Shown here piece after piece: positions 8,871-16,705 of a stretch of 64,000 nucleotides of DNA. This DNA comes from 79-D21 sp022839995. GTDB taxonomy: Bacteria > Synergistota > Synergistia > Synergistales > 79-D21. The DNA lies in NCBI GenBank assembly GCA_022839995.1, contig JALHIN010000009.1:24151-88150 (forward strand). Direction: 5' to 3'. The translations under genes and the position numbers were made by a program. The notes under the pieces were generated by a model. The model was not told the DNA's origin, searched no databases, and worked only from the letters and a program-made list of their open reading frames with translations. Position 1 is the first letter of the stretch, and each line of letters begins with the position of its first letter.

Positions 8871-9662
8871 ATGGCTCCAGTCCTTTTCAGGATCGGAACC
8901 GCTGTCGTCGATACCTACACCGTGATCTGGGCGCTGGCTTTGGCCCTCGCGCTGGCGTGGACTCGCCGCCGCGCAGGGCGCCTCTATCGCCTTGACGACG
9001 AGGACGCGCGCGTGGCCCTCTTCTGGGGGTTCCTGGGCATCCTGGCCGGAGCCCGGATCGGGAACATCCTGGTGGATTGGCAGGCTTACGCGGAAAACCC
9101 GGAACGTTTGCTCCGTCCTTGGGAGGGAGGCCTTTCGGCCCTACCCGCCATTCTCGGAGGGGGCGTCACGGCCTGGCTGGTCCTGCGAAAGCGAAGGGTT
9201 CCGGCCTGGCCCCTGGCCGAGGCGGCCAGCCTTCCCGCGGCTGCCCTGGTCGCCTTTGGGCGCTGGGGCTGCTTCCTCAACGGGTGCTGTTACGGGAGAA
9301 CGGCCTTCGTTCCCTGGTCCGTTCACTTCCCGTTCGACCCGGAGGGGGTTTTCAGGCACCCGACGGAACTCTACGAATCGGCGGGTGCCGTTGTCCTCCT
9401 TTTCCTGCTGGCATGGATCGAACGCGGATTGAGGAAAGCAGGAAGAAAACGGCCTCCCGTGGCGATCCTGTGGCCCCTCTTCCTTGCAGGTTACGGGGCG
9501 GTCCGCCTGGTGGTGGATCGCTTCCGGGGAGACGTTTCCTTCAATTCCCCCCTCGGCTGGTTCTGGAGCCTGGCGGTTTTCCTGCTGGGTGCCGCCTGGC
9601 TTTTTGCCTCCCTCTCGGGGCTTGCCCGGGAAAGGGGAGGAGGGAAGGGGGAACGAGGTTGA
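8871..9662 (+). CDS. Divergent Lgt-family (prolipoprotein diacylglyceryl transferase-like) membrane protein
   Basis: Multi-pass membrane protein of 263 aa from ATG 8871 with an AGGGAGGGGG ribosome binding site. It keeps Lgt landmarks: WEGGLS (84-89), the loop GRWGCFLNGCCYGR (130-143), HPTELYE (163-169) and the C-terminal VRLVVDRFRGD. Compared from memory with E. coli Lgt (GRIGNFINGELWGR), the essential loop Asn and the Glu are both Cys, giving three Cys in the loop (134, 139, 140), and the HGGL histidine is lost. It is therefore unlikely to be the housekeeping lipoprotein enzyme. The 4-base TTGA overlap with the CPBP protease gene and the divergent sorting-signal protease suggest a role in modifying C-terminally sorted proteins (inference). 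Confidence 0.8.
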   Translation: MAPVLFRIGTAVVDTYTVIWALALALALAWTRRRAGRLYRLDDEDARVALFWGFLGILAGARIGNILVDWQAYAENPERLLRPWEGGLSALPAILGGGVTAWLVLRKRRVPAWPLAEAASLPAAALVAFGRWGCFLNGCCYGRTAFVPWSVHFPFDPEGVFRHPTELYESAGAVVLLFLLAWIERGLRKAGRKRPPVAILWPLFLAGYGAVRLVVDRFRGDVSFNSPLGWFWSLAVFLLGAAWLFASLSGLARERGGGKGERG

Positions 9663-10192
9663 GCCCTGGAACGCTCGCCCCGCTTTTTGCCGTCGCAGCG
9701 ATGCTTTACGGTCCCTACCTCTGGGCGTGGGCCCGGAAGGAGCCGATCGGGGCCTACGGTCTTTCCCTGCGTTGTACCCGGAGAGCTCTTCTCGATTCTG
9801 CCTGTGCCTCTGTCCTGACGTTGGTCCCCCTAACGGTCGCCGTCCTTGTCGGGTGGCCCTCGGGGACGTGGCCCAGGGATTTGCCGCCCGCCGCGGTGGT
9901 GGCGTTTGCTTCGTCGGGCCTGGTTGCGGCCGTGTCGGAGGAAGCCTTTTTCCGGGGCTGGGTGCAGACGATGCTTTCACGGTTTCTCCGTCCGGCCTTG
10001 TCCATCGTGACGGCCTCGGCTCTTTTCGCCGCTTCCCACCTGCTCTTTCGTTCCGACCCCTTCTACCTTTTCACGTTTTTCCCAGGGCTCGTCATGGGGT
10101 GGCTCCGGCAGAAACACGGGGACATCGCACCGGCCATCCTGTATCACTTTCTCGGCAACCTCTGGGCGATCTGGTTTTTCCCTCACCCCTGA
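9659..10192 (+). CDS. mrtS: CPBP-family glutamic intramembrane protease, probable Synerg-CTERM sorting enzyme MrtS
   Basis: Compact membrane protease of 177 aa. The TTG start overlaps the preceding stop (TTGA), so it is translationally coupled. It has all three CPBP/Rce1 motifs: EExxxR at 94-99 (SEEAFFRG), FxxxH at 123-127 (FAASH) and HxxxN at 163-167 (HFLGN). Haft proposed in silico that short CPBP proteases process Cys-containing C-terminal signals (MYXO-CTERM by MrtX, Synerg-CTERM by MrtS). The protease gene 0.9 kb away carries such a signal. Family assignment is firm; the MrtS assignment is from context and memory of that work. Confidence 0.8.
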   Translation: MSPGTLAPLFAVAAMLYGPYLWAWARKEPIGAYGLSLRCTRRALLDSACASVLTLVPLTVAVLVGWPSGTWPRDLPPAAVVAFASSGLVAAVSEEAFFRGWVQTMLSRFLRPALSIVTASALFAASHLLFRSDPFYLFTFFPGLVMGWLRQKHGDIAPAILYHFLGNLWAIWFFPHP

Positions 10193-10202
10193 TCCAGGCG
10201 AA

Positions 10203-10230
10203 AAGGGAGGCGGCAAAAGCCGCCCCCCTT
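10203..10230. terminator. Bidirectional terminator between mrtS and citF
   Basis: GGCGGC-AAAA-GCCGCC core hairpin extended by AAGGG/CCCTT arms, with a short T run (TTTT) on the minus-strand side. It lies between two convergent genes. Confidence 0.6.
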
Positions 10231-10263
10231 CACAAGAGCCGTTTTTCTTTCGGCGTGCAGGTC

Positions 10264-11814
10264 CTATTTCCTTTTCAGCTGCCTGACCACGTCGATGACG
10301 GTCCCGTCCCGCCACTCGATGACGCCGATGATCCGGTCCTCCGTTTCGACGGGGTCCGTGGGGCCGCACATCTCGTGGGCCCTGGCGATGAGTTCGTCCA
10401 TGGAAACGAGGGGGACGTTCCCCGCCGCCTGGCAGGCGTCGATGAGGTCCTTGCGGCGCGGGTTGATGGTCACGCCGTATTCCGTGACCAGGGCGTCCAC
10501 CACCTCTCCGGGCGTCGTGACGGAGTAGACCTGGTCGACGACGCACGGGATTCGGCCGCGCAGCAGGGGTTGGCTGATGATGGTGAGCTTGGCCCCCGCC
10601 GCCGTGTCCTGGTGTCCCCCGATCCCGTGCAGCAGGGCCCCGTCGGCCTCCGTGTTGACGTTGACGTTGAAGTCCCGGTCCATTTCGGTCGCGCCGAGGA
10701 TGACCACGTCGAGCATGTTGACGGCGGTCCCGGCGTTCCACGGATTGGCGTACCAGTCGGCCGAGATCTCGATGTGGTTGGGGTTCTCGGAGATGGACTT
10801 CACGGCCTCCAGGTCGAAGGACTGAACGTCCATGAGTTTTTCGACGTAACCTTCCTTCAGCAGGTCCACGAAGTAGCCGGTGATTCCCCCGAGCCCGAAG
10901 CTTCCACGGATCCCCCGTTTCTTCATGGCCTCTTTCATGTACGCCGTGACGGCCAGCGAGATCCCGCCGGCCCCGGTCTGGAAGCTGATGCCGTCCTTGA
11001 AGTAGGGACTGGCTTCGATCAGTCGCGAGGCGTACTTGGAAATCAGGAGGCGCAGGGGGTCCCGGGTGATCCGGGTCGTGCCGGAAACGATACCTGCAGG
11101 ATCGCCGATGCTTTCCATCGTGGTCACGATGTCGACGTAGAATTGCGGGATGGAAACGGGAGCCGCCGGGAAAGGCACGACGTTGTCCGTAACGGCTACG
11201 ACGACGTCTGCGTACATCGCGTCCGTGAAGGCGTAGCCCAGGGAGCCGCAGGAAGACTTGCCCTGGGAGCCGCAAATGTTGCCGTACGCGTCGGCGGTCG
11301 GAGCGGCGATGAATGCCACGTCGATTTTCACGTCCCCGGAAACGACGGCCCTGGGGCGGCCGCCGTGGCTTCGAAGGACCACCGGGACGTCCATGCCGCC
11401 TTCCGAGACCATCTGCCCGATGGGTCCGTTGACCGAGCCCATGATCCGCCGGATGACCCCGCTTTTGATGTGTTCGATCAGCTTCTTGTGGACGCCGAAG
11501 AGCGCGGTCGGGAACAGGGTCAGGTCCCGGATCCCCATTTCGGCGCATGCGTCGATGACGGCGTTGACCACGTAGTCCCCGTTTCGGAGGTGGTGGTGGA
11601 ACGATACCGTCATGCCGCTCTTCAGCCCGGAGGCGGCGATTGCGGCCTTGAGGTCCGGGACGAGCTTGCTGGTCCGGTCGCTGAAGGTCGCGCGAAGCTT
11701 GGGACCGGCCCTGTTCCCCTCGGGTTTTCGGGCATTCGCTCCCATGAAGGGCTGGGTCTTGCCGTATCCCTCGATGAATTCCGGAATTTCGCGTCCAAGG
11801 ATGTTCTTAGGCAT
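10264..11814 (-). CDS. citF: Citrate lyase alpha subunit (citrate:acetyl-ACP transferase), CitF
   Basis: Protein of 516 aa, full family length, with the CoA-transferase-like fold of CitF. Recognisable segments include MVSEGGMDVPVVLRSHGGRP, the conserved AYGNICGSQG and ATEMDRDFNVNVNTEADG. In the complex CitDEF, CitF exchanges acetyl for citryl on the acyl-carrier CitD before CitE cleaves citryl to oxaloacetate and acetyl. It overlaps citE by 8 bases. Citramalate lyase uses homologous subunits and cannot be excluded, given the LeuCD-like neighbours. citC, citX and citG, needed to load the prosthetic group, are not in the window. Confidence 0.9.
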   Translation of the reverse strand: MPKNILGREIPEFIEGYGKTQPFMGANARKPEGNRAGPKLRATFSDRTSKLVPDLKAAIAASGLKSGMTVSFHHHLRNGDYVVNAVIDACAEMGIRDLTLFPTALFGVHKKLIEHIKSGVIRRIMGSVNGPIGQMVSEGGMDVPVVLRSHGGRPRAVVSGDVKIDVAFIAAPTADAYGNICGSQGKSSCGSLGYAFTDAMYADVVVAVTDNVVPFPAAPVSIPQFYVDIVTTMESIGDPAGIVSGTTRITRDPLRLLISKYASRLIEASPYFKDGISFQTGAGGISLAVTAYMKEAMKKRGIRGSFGLGGITGYFVDLLKEGYVEKLMDVQSFDLEAVKSISENPNHIEISADWYANPWNAGTAVNMLDVVILGATEMDRDFNVNVNTEADGALLHGIGGHQDTAAGAKLTIISQPLLRGRIPCVVDQVYSVTTPGEVVDALVTEYGVTINPRRKDLIDACQAAGNVPLVSMDELIARAHEMCGPTDPVETEDRIIGVIEWRDGTVIDVVRQLKRK

Positions 11815-12694
11815 GCTGGGTTCCCTCCTCCAGGAGACCTGCCCGGGTGAGAGTGAAAAGCGCCCGCTTCACCACGGGGGCATCCACCATACGCCCGTCC
11901 ACCTGAACGGCACCCAGTCCGCGTTCGGCGGCTTCCTTCGCAGCCGCGACGATTTTCCGGGCCCTCTCGATTTCCTGCTCGGTCGGGGTGAAGACCTCGT
12001 GGATGATCGGGATCTGGTTCGGGTGGATCACGCTCTTTCCGTCAAAACCGAGCTGCTTGATGAACTCGGTTTCCCGCTTCAGTCCCTCGTCGTCGGTGAT
12101 CCGGGGGAAGACCGTGTCCAGCGCGTCGACCCCGGCCGCGCGGGCTGCCACGATCACCGATTTGCGAATCCCTTCCAGCTCGGTCCCCTCGGGGGAGCGG
12201 TTGGTCCTCAGGTCGGCCGTCAGGTCCTCGCCGCCCGGGATGACTGCCGCAACCCGCGGGGAGGCGGTGGCGATGTCGTAGGTGTTGAAGATCCCCTTCG
12301 CGGTTTCGAGCAGGCAGAAGATCTTCGTCCGACCCACCGGGATTCCCGCTTTCTCCTCGATCTCGGAGAGAGCTTCGTCGAGCCGTTTCACGGTGGCGGC
12401 GTCGTCCACCTTCGGTACACGGACGCCGTCCAGCCTGCCCAGGGGGACCAGCGCTTCGAGGTCCTCCCGCCAGTATTCGGTATCCAGCCCGTTGATCCGG
12501 ACCGTAACCTCGCAGGAACCGAACTCCCCGCGCTTCAGGACGTCCCTCACGAGGATACGGGCCGCGTCCTTTTCGCGGACCGCGACGGCATCTTCCAGGT
12601 CCAGGATCAGTCCGTCGGGTGCGAAAAGGTGTCCCCGCATCAGCATGTTGGGATTGTTGCCCGGAAGGTAGAGCATCGTCCTGCGCAGCCTCAT
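11807..12694 (-). CDS. citE: Citrate lyase beta subunit (citryl-ACP lyase), CitE
   Basis: Protein of 295 aa starting at ATG 12694 (MRLRRTMLYLPGNNPNML), overlapping the citD stop by four bases; the longer frame upstream is citD read in another frame. TIM-barrel HpcH/CitE family with DGLILDLEDAVAVREKD, VRINGLDTEYWREDLEAL and LETAKGI, which supply Mg2+ and CoA-ester binding residues. It cleaves (3S)-citryl-ACP, or citramalyl-ACP in citramalate lyase. Length is typical. Confidence 0.92.
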   Translation of the reverse strand: MRLRRTMLYLPGNNPNMLMRGHLFAPDGLILDLEDAVAVREKDAARILVRDVLKRGEFGSCEVTVRINGLDTEYWREDLEALVPLGRLDGVRVPKVDDAATVKRLDEALSEIEEKAGIPVGRTKIFCLLETAKGIFNTYDIATASPRVAAVIPGGEDLTADLRTNRSPEGTELEGIRKSVIVAARAAGVDALDTVFPRITDDEGLKRETEFIKQLGFDGKSVIHPNQIPIIHEVFTPTEQEIERARKIVAAAKEAAERGLGAVQVDGRMVDAPVVKRALFTLTRAGLLEEGTQHA

Positions 12695-12966
12695 GCCTGA
12701 TCCCCCCCTTCCTTCAGCCTGGCGACGGCAGCTTCGACCCGGGCCTTCAGGACGAGGTCCAGGGCCCCGTTGTCCTGGACGCTGACGGTCAGGTCCCGGA
12801 TCCCGAGCGTTTCCAGCGTTTCGCGGACGGCCTTTTCCATGGCCCTGGAGAACCTGGCCACGCTCGCCCCGGCCAGGTTCAGGGAAATCCCCTTTCCCGG
12901 CTCTGCTTCGGAAACCGTGACAAGGCAGTCCATGGACTCCACGGTTCCGGCCTGTGCGGTTTTCAT
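12691..12966 (-). CDS. citD: Citrate lyase acyl carrier protein gamma subunit, CitD
   Basis: Small acyl carrier of 91 aa with the CitD attachment motif AGTVESMDCLV; Ser11 is the predicted site of the phosphoribosyl-dephospho-CoA arm. The start ATG has AAGGAGG nearby. The C-terminal part (DNGALDLVLKARVEAAVARL) matches the CitD fold. It begins the citDEF set after a hairpin that separates it from the dehydrogenase gene. Confidence 0.9.
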   Translation of the reverse strand: MKTAQAGTVESMDCLVTVSEAEPGKGISLNLAGASVARFSRAMEKAVRETLETLGIRDLTVSVQDNGALDLVLKARVEAAVARLKEGGDQA

Positions 12967-13006
12967 GGTTGCAACCTCCTTCGCGTTTTCGTTCTTCGAT
13001 GCGAAA

Positions 13007-13033
13007 GGGGCCCACCGCGGCGCAGTGGGCCCC
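13007..13033 (-). terminator. Strong intra-operon hairpin between the dehydrogenase gene and citD
   Basis: Perfect 9-bp arms GGGGCCCAC / GTGGGCCCC around a GC-rich 9-nt loop. Only TTTCG follows on the minus strand, so termination would be partial or the structure may protect the upstream message. It lies in an otherwise tightly spaced operon and could set different levels for citDEF and the upstream genes. Confidence 0.5.
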
Positions 13034-13055
13034 CTGCGGGTCCGTGGGGCGGTTC

Positions 13056-14306
13056 CTAGTTGGGCAGGTGCTCCCAGGCGCACATCTCCTTGGCTTTCGC
13101 GGAGATCTCGGCGTCGTACTTGTCGTAGTCCGGGAGGAGCTTGCGGGCGATGGCGCGGGCCATGTCGAGGGTCGAGACGGCCTTCTTCTCCCAGTCAGGA
13201 TCGCCGTTGTCGCGGAACACGTCGTAGGTCAGGTCCTTGCCTTCGACCAGGACGGCGCTGATGGCGGCCTCGAGCTTCCGGGCGGCCTCTTCGAGGCCGA
13301 GGTACTCGAGCATCATGGTGGCTGCGTTCAGCAGGCCGCAGGGGTTGATCTTGTACTGGTGGGCGTACTTCGGCACGGAACCGTGGCTGGGTTCGAACAG
13401 CGCGAAGTCCTTCCCGATGTTGCCGCTGGGTGCGAATCCCATGCCGCCCACGAGCTGGCTCGCCTCGTCGGAGAGGATGTCCCCGAACACGTTCGGCGTG
13501 ACGATCACCTGGTAGTCCTGCGGGTTCTTGATCAGCCACATGGCGGTGGCGTCGGCGTTCTCGTCGATGGCCTGGATGTCGGGGTATTCCTTCGCCATGT
13601 TCAGGAAGATCTCCTTGAACATGCCGTCGGTGGCACGGATGACGTTGGCCTTCGTGGCGCAGACGACCTTGGTCCGGCCGGTCGCCTTGGCGTACTCGAA
13701 GGCGGCCCGGATGATTCGCTCGCAACCTTCCTTGGAGAAGACCTTCCAGGAGACGGCAACCTCTTCTTTGTCCTTGAACCGGGCCATGCCGGGATGCATG
13801 TCGAAGTGTTCCTTCGGGGTAGGCCTGAACTCAACGGCGGCGTAAAGGTCTTCGGTGTTCTCACGGAACATAACGATGTCGATCTTCGGGTCGCCCTTCA
13901 GGGGGCAGGAGATGCCCGGCATCGACTTCGCGGGGCGCAGGTTGATGTAAAGGTCGAACAGCTGGCGCATCTGCAGGATGGCGGACTTGAATCCCTTCAC
14001 GCCGGCCTTGGAGGTGATGGCGGCCATGAGGGCGGCGTCGCTCTCGCGAAGGATCTGCTTCGTTTCTTCCGGCACCGTGTTGCGCCGCGGGTCGCCTTCG
14101 GGGTATTCCTGGCAGGATTTGGCCCACATGCACCAGCCCATGTCGGCCCGCACCCAGTCGATCGGCAGACCGAAGGCCTTGTCCATGGCCTGCAGGACGA
14201 TCATGGCGCCTTCCATGACGTCGAAGCCGGCGTCGTCACCGGGGATGTAGGCGACCTTGTAGCGGGGCTTTGTCTCTTTCACTCTCAGAACGTTGCGGAT
14301 ATCCAT
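13056..14306 (-). CDS. Isocitrate/isopropylmalate dehydrogenase family enzyme, probable isocitrate dehydrogenase
   Basis: Protein of 416 aa with clear beta-decarboxylating dehydrogenase motifs: YIPGDDAGFDV, FRENTEDLYAAVEF, NVFGDILSDEASQLVGGMGFAPSGNIG and FEPSHGSVPKYA. Length equals that of E. coli Icd. The substrate loop reads GFKSAILQMRQLFDLY where NADP-Icd has IRSLNVALRQELDLY: the Ser and Arg are kept but the isocitrate-binding Asn is Ile. Substrate is therefore uncertain: isocitrate, or a 3-alkylmalate. It lies between the hydro-lyase genes and citDEF in one operon, implying a linked pathway between a 2-oxoacid and a citrate- or citramalate-type tertiary acid. Confidence 0.75.
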   Translation of the reverse strand: MDIRNVLRVKETKPRYKVAYIPGDDAGFDVMEGAMIVLQAMDKAFGLPIDWVRADMGWCMWAKSCQEYPEGDPRRNTVPEETKQILRESDAALMAAITSKAGVKGFKSAILQMRQLFDLYINLRPAKSMPGISCPLKGDPKIDIVMFRENTEDLYAAVEFRPTPKEHFDMHPGMARFKDKEEVAVSWKVFSKEGCERIIRAAFEYAKATGRTKVVCATKANVIRATDGMFKEIFLNMAKEYPDIQAIDENADATAMWLIKNPQDYQVIVTPNVFGDILSDEASQLVGGMGFAPSGNIGKDFALFEPSHGSVPKYAHQYKINPCGLLNAATMMLEYLGLEEAARKLEAAISAVLVEGKDLTYDVFRDNGDPDWEKKAVSTLDMARAIARKLLPDYDKYDAEISAKAKEMCAWEHLPN

Positions 14307-14372
14307 ACGGGTTTACCCTCCCTTGATTGTGTTTTTCGAGTCGGGTGCGGGAAACTTGCCCCGCGCCCGTTG

Positions 14373-14873
14373 TTACTTGGAGATTCCGAGGGATTTCTTC
14401 ACGTGCGGGATCAGCCCGCCGTCCTCGATGAGTCCCCGGACGAATTCGGGGTAGGGCGGGAACTTGAAGACCTTCCCGTCGGCGGTCCGGATTTCGCTCG
14501 CATCGAAATCGACCTCTACCGTTTCCCCCGCGTTGATCGCGTCGACGGCCTCGGGGGAAACGATGATCGGAAGCCCCTCGTTCAGGCAGTTGCGGTAGTA
14601 GATCCGTGCGAAGCCCTTGGCGATGATGGCGCCGATGCCCCGCTCCTTCAGGCAGGTGACGGCCTGCTCCCGGCTGGAACCGCATCCCCAGTTCTTTCCT
14701 GCGACGATGATGTCCCCTGCCTGGGCGTTTTTCGTGAATTCCGGATCCAGGTCTTCCAGGGCGACCTTGGCCATCTCGGCGCGATCCTTGATCGTGTAGG
14801 TGTACTTCCCGGCGAAGATGACGTCCGTATTCACGTCATCCCCGTATTTCCAGACCTTTCCCTGGATTTTCAT
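14373..14873 (-). CDS. LeuD/aconitase-C-type hydro-lyase small subunit (first pair)
   Basis: Protein of 166 aa of the isopropylmalate isomerase/homoaconitase small-subunit family: DVNTDVIFAGKY, GKNWGCGSSREQAV and GFARIYYRNCLNEGLP. It pairs with the large-subunit gene 2 nt upstream. The substrate loop (residues 22-30) is GKYTYTIKD. In archaeal homologues YLR-type loops recognise an extra carboxylate (homoaconitase) and hydrophobic loops recognise isopropylmalate; no Arg is present here, which speaks against citrate or homocitrate as substrate. Confidence 0.85.
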   Translation of the reverse strand: MKIQGKVWKYGDDVNTDVIFAGKYTYTIKDRAEMAKVALEDLDPEFTKNAQAGDIIVAGKNWGCGSSREQAVTCLKERGIGAIIAKGFARIYYRNCLNEGLPIIVSPEAVDAINAGETVEVDFDASEIRTADGKVFKFPPYPEFVRGLIEDGGLIPHVKKSLGISK

Positions 14874-14875
14874 GG

Positions 14876-16132
14876 TTACAGCACCTCCCGCGGGTCGGCG
14901 ATCTCGCCCTTCAGGGCGGAGGCGGCGACGGTCATGGGGCTCGCCAGGTAGATGAAGCTGTCCTTGTTCCCCATGCGTCCCTTGAAGTTGCGGTTGGCAG
15001 TCGAAATGCAGGCTTCACCCGGGGCGAGGATTCCCTCGTGGTTGCCCATGCAGGGGCCGCAGCCGGGGTTCGTGATGACGCACCCGGCGTCGAGGAAGAT
15101 TTCGAGCAGGCCCTCGTCGAGCGCCTGGCGGTAGACCCTCCAGGATGCGGGGATCACGATGGTCCGGACGGCCACTTCCTTGCCTTTCAGGATGTCCGCG
15201 GCCAGGCGCAGGTCCTCGATCCGGGCGTTGGTGCAGCTGCCCAGGAAAGCCTGGTGGATCTTCGTTCCCTTCACTTCTTCGATGGGAGCGTAGTTATCGA
15301 CGGTGTGAGGTTTCGCCACGCAGGGAACCAGTTCGCCGAGGTCGTAGGTCAGCTCCTTGGCGTAGACGGCATCCTCGTCTGCCCAGATCGCTTCCCACTC
15401 GTTCGTCTTTTCGATGCCCCTGATGGCGTCCAGGACCTTCTGGTCGGGCGGGCACACGGCGTTCTTCGCACCCATCTCGATCCCCATGTTGCAGAGGGTC
15501 ATCCTCTCCGCCAGGGTCATCTCGGAAATCGCCGGGCCGTGGAACTCGACGGACATGTAGTCCGCGCCGTCGGCCTTGATGTCGCCGATGATCTTCAGGA
15601 TCAGGTCCTTCGCGGACACGCCCTTGTTGAACTTGCCCTTCACCGTGATCTTCAGGGATTCGGGCACCCTGAACCAGATCTTGCCGGTGGCCCAGGCAGC
15701 CGCCATCTCGCTCCGGCCGATTCCCGTCGAGAAGGCCCCGTAGGCCCCGTAGGTGCACGTGTGGCTGTCGCTGCCGATGATGATGAGACCCGGCAAGGCG
15801 AAGCCCTCCTCGCACATCTTCTGGTGGCAGACGCCTCCCTTGCTGGTGACGTCGTAGAAGTGGGGGATGCCCTGTTCTTCCACGAATTCCCGGATCTCCT
15901 TGTGGTTGACGGCGTGTTCGTCGGTCGGTGCAGGGATCGCGTGGTCCAGGATGAAGACCAGGTGATCCGGCTTCCAGACCTTCGGAACGCCGATCTTCCT
16001 GAAGGTCTTTGCGATCGGGGCGGCATTGTCGTGGCTCATGCAGAAATGGGGTTCGACCGTGACCACGTCTCCCGCCTTGACCGCGTAACCCGCTGCCTTG
16101 CCGAGAACCTTCTCAGCGAACGTCATGCCCAT
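14876..16132 (-). CDS. LeuC/aconitase-type hydro-lyase large subunit (first pair)
   Basis: Protein of 418 aa with a [4Fe-4S] cluster site formed by Cys near 300 (GSCTNAR), 358 and 361 (NPGCGPCMG), plus GSDSHTCTYGA and the C-terminal ANRNFKGRMG. These enzymes dehydrate and rehydrate malate-type acids at the cluster. Annotated relatives include 3-isopropylmalate dehydratase, homoaconitase and 2,3-dimethylmalate dehydratase. No leuA or leuB-like gene set is nearby, so leucine synthesis is unlikely to be the role; the catabolic citDEF context is more telling. Confidence 0.88.
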   Translation of the reverse strand: MGMTFAEKVLGKAAGYAVKAGDVVTVEPHFCMSHDNAAPIAKTFRKIGVPKVWKPDHLVFILDHAIPAPTDEHAVNHKEIREFVEEQGIPHFYDVTSKGGVCHQKMCEEGFALPGLIIIGSDSHTCTYGAYGAFSTGIGRSEMAAAWATGKIWFRVPESLKITVKGKFNKGVSAKDLILKIIGDIKADGADYMSVEFHGPAISEMTLAERMTLCNMGIEMGAKNAVCPPDQKVLDAIRGIEKTNEWEAIWADEDAVYAKELTYDLGELVPCVAKPHTVDNYAPIEEVKGTKIHQAFLGSCTNARIEDLRLAADILKGKEVAVRTIVIPASWRVYRQALDEGLLEIFLDAGCVITNPGCGPCMGNHEGILAPGEACISTANRNFKGRMGNKDSFIYLASPMTVAASALKGEIADPREVL

Positions 16133-16147
16133 GAGTCCTTCCCCTCC

Positions 16148-16675
16148 CTACTTCTTGGCCGCCTGGGCCTTGAGGTACTCGATCAGGCCTCCGCTGGCCA
16201 TGATGTCTTTCTCGAGGTCCGTGACCGCATCCCCGTGGAAGGTATGGCCGTTGGTCAGGTCCTTGATCTCGCCGGTGGAGATGTTCACTTCCAGTTCATC
16301 CCCGTCCTGGATCTTGCCTTCCTTGATCGCGTCGCTCAACCCCTTGACGAAGAGCACGGGGTAACCGTTGTTGATGGCGTTGCGGTAGTAGATCCGGGCG
16401 AAGGATTCCGCCAGGACGACGGGGATCCCCAGCTCCTTGAGGCAGTAGACCGCGTGCTCGCGGCTGGAGCCGGTTCCGAAATTTCTGCCGGCTACGACGA
16501 AGTCGCCGGGCTTGGCCTCCTTGGCAAACTTTTCCTTGCCGGGGTAGTACTCGAAGGAGTACTGGGCCATCTTCTTCGGGTCGGTTTCGGCCAGGTACTT
16601 GTTGTGGTAGATCAGGTCCGTATCGACGTCGTCGGTGAAGACCCAGGCCTTTCCGCGCAGGACGTTCTGTTCCAT
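16148..16675 (-). CDS. LeuD-type hydro-lyase small subunit (second pair)
   Basis: Paralogue of 175 aa: DVDTDLIYHNKY, GRNFGTGSSREHAVYCL and SFARIYYRNAINNGYP. The substrate loop (25-33) reads NKYLAETDP, different from the first pair's GKYTYTIKD, so the two pairs probably act on different acids. It lies 30 nt downstream of its large subunit with a GGAGGG ribosome binding site. Confidence 0.85.
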   Translation of the reverse strand: MEQNVLRGKAWVFTDDVDTDLIYHNKYLAETDPKKMAQYSFEYYPGKEKFAKEAKPGDFVVAGRNFGTGSSREHAVYCLKELGIPVVLAESFARIYYRNAINNGYPVLFVKGLSDAIKEGKIQDGDELEVNISTGEIKDLTNGHTFHGDAVTDLEKDIMASGGLIEYLKAQAAKK

Positions 16676-16705
16676 GGTCTGTCCCTCCTTAAAAAACCAG
16701 TCGGC

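Noticed and set aside
9484..11850. 788-codon plus-strand frame across the mrtS end and citF
   Set aside because: It runs through two well-supported genes and a terminator in the wrong frame and has no recognisable motif.
12954..14951. 665-codon plus-strand frame opposite the dehydrogenase and first small-subunit gene
   Set aside because: Antisense artefact of third-position GC bias; composition is not protein-like.
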